From an uncultured Mailhella sp. (GTDB lineage: Bacteria; Desulfobacterota; Desulfovibrionia; Desulfovibrionales; Desulfovibrionaceae): a DNA stretch of 10,057 nt. The stretch covers positions 1 to 10,057 of the forward strand of contig NZ_CAJJIC010000088.1 of the NCBI RefSeq assembly GCF_905187505.1. Direction: 5' to 3'. The position numbers and the translations under genes are program-made. The notes below the pieces were generated by a model. It had not been told where the DNA came from and ran no database searches. It was given only the letters and a program-made list of their open reading frames with translations. Below, piece after piece: positions 6,092 to 10,057 of this stretch. Each line of letters begins with the position of its first letter. The first letter of the stretch is position 1.

Positions 6092-6819
6092 TCGCCTTTT
6101 TTCCCAAGAATGCGGCGCACTTCTTCAAGATCTTCCGGCGTGTCCACGCCCGGCCCCATGGCCTTGACCTCAAGCACGCGGATGGCAATGCCCGCCTGGA
6201 GAACGCGAAGCTGCTCCAGCTTTTCCGTATTTTCCAGAGGAGAATATGGAAGGGAACCGAAATTCATGAGAAAGTCATGACGATAGGCGTACATGCCGAG
6301 GTGCCCGAAATACTCGGGAGCCGTGCCCCCGGAACGGGGAAACGGTATGGGACTGCGGCTGAAGTACAGTGCGTTGCCGTTATGCGCCCGCACCACCTTC
6401 ACAAGGTTGGGATTCTGCGCCTGCTCCACGGTTATGGGATAGCAGAGCGTTCCCATCTGAAGCGACGCATCTTCCAGCATGGCGCGTGCCAGCTTCTCGA
6501 TGGCGGAAGGTTCCACCAGCGGCTCGTCGCCCTGCACGTTCACATAGATGTCGGCCGGATGCGCCCCTGCCACCTCAATGAGCCTGTCGGAACCCGAAGG
6601 ACAGTCGACGCTGGTCATGCAGGCTCTGCCGCCGAAGGATGCCACGGCGTTCATGATGCGCTCATCATCCGTGGCCACCAGAACCTCGTCAAAAAGCTCC
6701 ACCTGGCGCACCCGTTCATACACGTGCTGCACCATGGGCTTGCCGCAGATGTCGACCAGAGGCTTGCCCGGCAGACGCGTGGACGCGTAACGGGAAGGAA
6801 TGACGGCTATGATGCTCAT
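6088..6819 (-). CDS. kdsB: CMP-KDO synthetase (3-deoxy-manno-octulosonate cytidylyltransferase)
   Basis: This cytosolic nucleotidyltransferase couples CTP to KDO, giving CMP-KDO, the sugar donor for lipid A core assembly. It has 243 residues, near the usual 245-250. The nucleotide-binding N-terminus IPSRYASTRLPGKPL is at residues 7-21, followed by SGSDR (75-79) and NVQGDEPL (93-100, metal-binding Asp). Further on are GHLGMYAYR, EKLEQLRVL, and GVDTPEDLE near the C-terminus. SGSDR replaces the more common SGTDR, a mild change. The ATG overlaps the kdsA stop by four bases (ATGA), and AAGGAG lies 8 bases upstream at 6833-6828, so translation is probably coupled to kdsA. Confidence 0.96.
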   Translation of the reverse strand: MSIIAVIPSRYASTRLPGKPLVDICGKPMVQHVYERVRQVELFDEVLVATDDERIMNAVASFGGRACMTSVDCPSGSDRLIEVAGAHPADIYVNVQGDEPLVEPSAIEKLARAMLEDASLQMGTLCYPITVEQAQNPNLVKVVRAHNGNALYFSRSPIPFPRSGGTAPEYFGHLGMYAYRHDFLMNFGSLPYSPLENTEKLEQLRVLQAGIAIRVLEVKAMGPGVDTPEDLEEVRRILGKKGE

Positions 6820-7649
6820 GCGCGCTTCTCCTTGGCAACGGCGTCAAACTCACGGATGAGCGAAAGAAACGCCGGAAGATCCTTGACGGCGAGCATGTTC
6901 GGTCCGTCGCAGGGCGCCTTGTCAGGATCGGGATGCACCTCCATGAATATGCCCGCTACGCCCACGGCGGTCGCCGCCCGAGCCAGGGTGGGCACAAATT
7001 CCCGCTGTCCGCCGCTGCACGAGCCCTGCGCTCCCGGAAGCTGCACGGAATGGGTGGCATCGAACACCACCGGCGCAAACTTCTTCATGATTTCAAGACC
7101 GCGCATGTCCACCACCAGATTGCCGTAGCCGAACGTGGTTCCACGCTCGCACAGGGTGATGCGCTCATTGCCCGTGGAGCGAGCCTTTCTGAGCACGTTT
7201 TCCATTTCCCACGGCGCAAGGAACTGCCCCTTCTTGATGTTCACCGGCTTCATGGTGGAGGCGGCGGCCAGAATGAGATCGGTCTGGCGGCAGAGGAAGG
7301 CGGGCGTCTGAAGATAATCCGCCACTTCAGCCACGGGTGCGGCCTGCTCGGCGGTATGGATATCGGTAAGCACCGGAACATTCCGGCTTTCTCTCACTTC
7401 GGCAAGTATGGAGAGGCCCTCTTCCATGCCCACGCCGCGAAAACCCGTGCCGGAACTGCGGTTGGCCTTGTCGAAGCTGGACTTGTAGACAAAGGGAATG
7501 CCCGCAGCCGCAAAGATTTCCTTGAGCGCGGCGGAAACTTCCAGCGCGTGGGCGCGACTTTCTATGGCGCACGGCCCGGCTATGAAGAAGAGAGGCAGAG
7601 CGTTGTCGGCCTTGAGGTACGGTTTGCCGTTGAATTCAAGTTCAAACAT
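6816..7649 (-). CDS. kdsA: KDO-8-phosphate synthase, metal-dependent type
   Basis: This enzyme condenses phosphoenolpyruvate with arabinose-5-phosphate to give KDO-8-phosphate. The 277-residue TIM-barrel protein is of normal length. It shows AGPCAIES (24-31), KSSFDKANRSS (56-66), NIKKGQFLAP (137-146), FDATHSVQLPG (196-206), and EVHPDPDKAPCDGPN (237-251). The metal ligands of class II enzymes are all present: C27, H200, E237 and D248. The metal-independent E. coli enzyme has Asn in place of this Cys. The ATG at 7649 has TTGGAG at 7660-7655, 5 bases upstream, and a promoter about 40 bases further back. It is the first gene of the kdsA-kdsB-kdsD operon. Confidence 0.96.
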   Translation of the reverse strand: MFELEFNGKPYLKADNALPLFFIAGPCAIESRAHALEVSAALKEIFAAAGIPFVYKSSFDKANRSSGTGFRGVGMEEGLSILAEVRESRNVPVLTDIHTAEQAAPVAEVADYLQTPAFLCRQTDLILAAASTMKPVNIKKGQFLAPWEMENVLRKARSTGNERITLCERGTTFGYGNLVVDMRGLEIMKKFAPVVFDATHSVQLPGAQGSCSGGQREFVPTLARAATAVGVAGIFMEVHPDPDKAPCDGPNMLAVKDLPAFLSLIREFDAVAKEKRA

Positions 7650-7695
7650 GAGAACTCCAAGCCCGTCGGGCGAAAAAAGGAAAACAGAGGGATGA

Positions 7696-7724
7696 AGTAT
7701 AAGTCATGCCCGTGCGCACTTCAA
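7696..7724 (-). promoter_or_regulatory. Sigma70-type promoter of the kds operon
   Basis: Read on the minus strand, TTGAAG (7724-7719) is followed after exactly 17 bases by TATACT (7701-7696). Transcription should begin near 7689, leaving a 5' leader of about 40 bases before the kdsA ATG. Both boxes are close to consensus, suggesting steady expression as expected for an essential envelope pathway. Confidence 0.75.
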
Positions 7725-8127
7725 GGGAGAAGGCTCCGGGAAGTTCCGCATCCCGCCGGGAAAAAGGACTGTCGTCTTCTGCCCCATCAGGCAGAAGGCC
7801 CACAGCTTCCGGCTCGCCTCCCTCTCGTCCCGGCAAAACGGAAAATGACTGCGTCCGGCGTTTTCCGGGCAAGACGCTCCCGTCCTGGGACGGCGGCAAA
7901 AACATCATGACCGGCCATGGCGTGGCTTCACCCCTGAGAGCCTGGAACACAGGCTCCATCTGAGGGACGACTTCTGCGAAGATGCGGCAGGCTTCCTTGG
8001 CATGCCCCCTCCATGGAAAGACCGGCCGTGAGCGACACGGACCGGCCCATACTCTTCGCTCCGAACGTCATCGTTCCGTATCGACGCCGTTATACGTACC
8101 GATACCCGCGTCGGAAGGGACGCCCTC
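7725..8127. other. Non-coding stretch between the RocB-like gene and the kds promoter, with hairpins
   Basis: No convincing gene is seen here. Perfect short hairpins occur at 7776-7797 (CTTCTGCC, loop CCATCA, GGCAGAAG) and 7938-7956 (GAGCCTG, loop GAACA, CAGGCTC). Two more stand side by side at 8063-8076 (GAACG/CGTTC) and 8078-8105 (GTATCG/CGATAC). None is followed by a proper T-run on the minus strand, so no canonical terminator for the RocB-like gene is evident. A minus-strand frame at 7642-7959 (105 codons) is open, but it has no ribosome site, uses Gly and Arg codons unlike the neighbours, and would contain the kds promoter. Confidence 0.5.
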
Positions 8128-9840
8128 TCAAGAAAGGCTGGAGCAATCTGCCGCAGTGCCTCTGACGGCGCTTTCGCAGGAGCTGACGCCGAGCTCGCGG
8201 ACGACGCGCTCCAGCATCTTCGGCGCGACGCCGAAGGAATATTCGAGCTCCAGCCGCTCCGTGTCCTTGTGCGCATCCTTGCCGGAAGGACCCACGGAAG
8301 CAATGGGAACGTCGAGCGACAGCAGGTCGTCCATGGAAAGAGAAAAGACCTCGCCCCAGCCGGGCATGTTCTCCGCCAGGGTCTTCAGCTCGCCGGGCTC
8401 TCCCTGAAAGCCCATGTAGCTCAGATCCATGATGCCGCTGAAGCACTCCACGAGGCTGACGGCGCCGACGCTCTTCTCAAGATCGGCGCAGACGCCTTCC
8501 ATGACGGTGCGCAGACGGCGTTCCTTTTCCGTGGCCCTAAGGTTGAGACGCTGGGGATAATACGGGGGCAGAAACCCCACGACGACGGCCGGTCCCTTGA
8601 GATTGACCAGCGACACCAGATGATCGAGCACGGCCAGTCCCTTTTCCCGCTCGTCCATGTCTGCGGGAAGAGCTTCGGCAAACGCGGAAAGACGCGCCTT
8701 CGCCTCGTCCATGTTTCCCTCTCCGGCCATCATTTCCATGAGCTCATGCACGGTAAGCACGCGTGCCTCCCATGCGGGAACGGGCGTGTCCGCACGATTG
8801 GCCTGCTTCTGAAAACGCCGTCCCGCCTCTCTGATGCCGTCCAGCGTCTCTTCCAGCGCACGGCGGGCGATGTTCCGACAGATTTCCAGCATGTCCAGAG
8901 GACTTCTGCTGACGGAAAGCACGTTGAAGTAGGCTGCGGCCCTCTCCGGCAGCGTGACGGAATAGGTGTCTCTAAGATCCTTCAGCTTGAGGCAGACCGG
9001 AGGCGTCAGCGTATCTTCCCCCGCCCCGTCCATGAGATCGGGGCAGCAGTCCATGAGGCATACCACCCGTGCGGCTATCGCCGCGGCGTTCACGCCGTCG
9101 AAGGAATAGCCCACGTGGGCCTCGCGTCCAACACAGAAGAACAAAGGCATGATCTTGCCCGTGGTGCCGGTGAACAGAATCCGGTGAGGTCTGCTCTCTG
9201 CCGTGGTTTTCGACGTCCAGAAGGCGGGCTCTCCGGAAAGCGCCGCCACAAGATCAAGGCCGTGCTCCTTCACGAAGGCGCACAGGCCGGAAAGAGAGCC
9301 GCGCATGCCTGCAGAACTGCCCTCCTCATCGGGAACGGCCAGGAACAGAAGATTCACGCCGAGTTCATCGCGATGACGGGCCATGTGCGCAAGATACGCC
9401 ATGTAAAGGGCAATGCCCGCCTTCATGTCCATGACGCCCCTGCCGAAAAGCCAGTTGCCCGATGCAAGATCCTTCCGCGCGTCTTCGGGAATGTCCCTGC
9501 CAGCCATGGCCGCGGTATAGGCGTCGGCGTCAAAGGCCAGGTCGGCCAGATCACCGCACACATCCGTATCCACCACGTCGAAATGACCATTCAGAAGCAC
9601 CGTACGGGAACAGGGCGTCGATGCCTGCACGAACGCCAGCACGGCACGCCTTGCCAGTCCGCCGCTCTCCACGGGAAGAAGACGCAGAAAATCAGGATGC
9701 TCCTGAAAATATGTCTCTCCGGCCAGAAGATCGTGAATGGCGTCGGCCGCCTCGTTTTCTCCCTGCGTATGCGACACGCTGCGCATGCGCACCAGCGCCT
9801 TCGTCAAATCCAGCATTCCTTCCCGCGTGAACTCAAGCAT
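8128..9840 (-). CDS. RocB-like M20-family metallohydrolase
   Basis: This 570-residue enzyme resembles RocB, the arginine-utilisation protein of Bacillus (about 566 residues), and belongs to the M20 zinc peptidase clan. Zinc-site residues are in the usual order: H86 and D88 in NGHFDVVD, D138 in GRGVMDMKAG, E172 and E173 in PDEEGSS, E204 in LSGEPAF, and a late His (about 524) in GKDAHKDTERL. A lid/dimerisation domain follows at about 217-330, including GREAHVGYSFDGVNA. No signal peptide is seen, so it is probably cytosolic. It may hydrolyse an amide bond in an amino-acid derivative or dipeptide. The true substrate of RocB proteins is poorly defined. The ATG at 9840 is chosen because AAGGAGG (9851-9845) lies 4 bases upstream and the M20 domain begins at once. 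The frame stays open to 10008, but that extension is not protein-like. The gene stands alone, without other arginine-catabolism genes. Confidence 0.88.
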   Translation of the reverse strand: MLEFTREGMLDLTKALVRMRSVSHTQGENEAADAIHDLLAGETYFQEHPDFLRLLPVESGGLARRAVLAFVQASTPCSRTVLLNGHFDVVDTDVCGDLADLAFDADAYTAAMAGRDIPEDARKDLASGNWLFGRGVMDMKAGIALYMAYLAHMARHRDELGVNLLFLAVPDEEGSSAGMRGSLSGLCAFVKEHGLDLVAALSGEPAFWTSKTTAESRPHRILFTGTTGKIMPLFFCVGREAHVGYSFDGVNAAAIAARVVCLMDCCPDLMDGAGEDTLTPPVCLKLKDLRDTYSVTLPERAAAYFNVLSVSRSPLDMLEICRNIARRALEETLDGIREAGRRFQKQANRADTPVPAWEARVLTVHELMEMMAGEGNMDEAKARLSAFAEALPADMDEREKGLAVLDHLVSLVNLKGPAVVVGFLPPYYPQRLNLRATEKERRLRTVMEGVCADLEKSVGAVSLVECFSGIMDLSYMGFQGEPGELKTLAENMPGWGEVFSLSMDDLLSLDVPIASVGPSGKDAHKDTERLELEYSFGVAPKMLERVVRELGVSSCESAVRGTAADCSSLS

Positions 9841-9867
9841 GTTGCCTCCTTGTTGCGAGGCAGAACG

Positions 9868-9896
9868 TAGTCCCGGCGAAAGAAAAAAACAAGAAG
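9868..9896 (-). promoter_or_regulatory. Weak candidate promoter for the RocB-like gene
   Basis: On the minus strand TTGTTT (about 9892-9887) is followed after 17 bases by TACGTT (about 9869-9864), with a T-run in the spacer. The -10 box matches consensus at only three positions. It is about 25 bases before the ATG, so this is a tentative call. The remaining bases to the right edge hold a 6-bp hairpin, CCCCGG/CCGGGG, near 9978-9995 and no gene. Confidence 0.25.
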
Positions 9897-10057
9897 GAAC
9901 GCGCCGGAACCTCGCAGCATCAAAGGGGCTTTGCTGACCTGCGCGAAGAAGATCCTGCCCGGCGCACGTCACATCCGGCAGTCCCCGGGCACATCCGGGG
10001 CGCCGCACTCTCTTCCCGGACGCATGGAAGATGCAAAGGCCCGCAGCTTCGCCGCCG

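Noticed and set aside
7642..7959. 105-codon minus-strand open frame upstream of kdsA
   Set aside because: It contains the kdsA promoter and overlaps the kdsA start, has no ribosome site, and its Gly and Arg codon use differs from the real genes. It remains a faint possibility.
8269..9870. 533-codon plus-strand open frame opposite the RocB-like gene
   Set aside because: Antisense shadow: His- and Arg-rich without motifs, while the minus strand shows ordered M20 zinc-site residues.
9841..10008. N-terminal extension of the RocB-like protein
   Set aside because: The ATG at 9840 has a near-perfect AAGGAGG, and the extension (Arg- and Ser-rich) is not similar to the family.
1..10057. CRISPR arrays, tRNA or rRNA genes, insertion sequences, phage or defence genes
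   Set aside because: I found no spaced direct repeats, no tRNA- or rRNA-like stretches, and no transposase, integrase or nuclease motifs. The inverted repeats are short and fit terminators or hairpins.

Overview
The window looks like chromosomal DNA of a Gram-negative, GC-rich bacterium. It carries three genes of KDO (3-deoxy-D-manno-octulosonate) synthesis, needed for lipopolysaccharide. It also has a direct-sulfhydrylation methionine pair (metY, metA) and a RocB-type M20 hydrolase. The combination and protein style suggest an anaerobic, Desulfovibrio-like organism (Desulfovibrionaceae), but this is inferred from protein appearance and no marker gene confirms it. Almost all of it is ordinary metabolic DNA. 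I see no mobile element, CRISPR array, rRNA or tRNA.

Layout, left to right. Positions 1-1113 (+) hold most of a NepI-like major facilitator transporter whose first part lies in another reading frame, which suggests a frameshift near 57. Positions 1398-1805 (+) encode a small metal-binding cupin, followed by an intrinsic terminator at 1934-1975. Positions 1806-2567 are a long gap. It holds several hairpins, an AT-rich stretch, and a compact unit at 2267-2460: a near-consensus sigma70 promoter, a palindrome at the predicted transcription start, a 26-codon small ORF and a strong terminator. Then come metY (2568-3851), a strong terminator, and metA (3947-4888). On the opposite strand the kdsA-kdsB-kdsD operon (7649 down to 5147) runs towards metA, and the converging units are separated by terminators. 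The operon has its own promoter at 7696-7724. A RocB-like peptidase gene (9840 down to 8128, -) stands alone at the right end.

How the genes work together. MetA carries Glu at position 111, the residue associated with acetyl-CoA use. It should therefore make O-acetylhomoserine, which MetY converts with sulfide to homocysteine, a sensible route for a sulfide-producing anaerobe. KdsD makes arabinose-5-phosphate from ribulose-5-phosphate, KdsA condenses it with phosphoenolpyruvate to KDO-8-phosphate, and KdsB activates free KDO to CMP-KDO. The KDO-8-phosphate phosphatase (KdsC) is not in the window.

The most interesting point is the promoter / small ORF / terminator unit upstream of metY. It could be a transcription-attenuation leader, a small RNA, or a small-protein gene.
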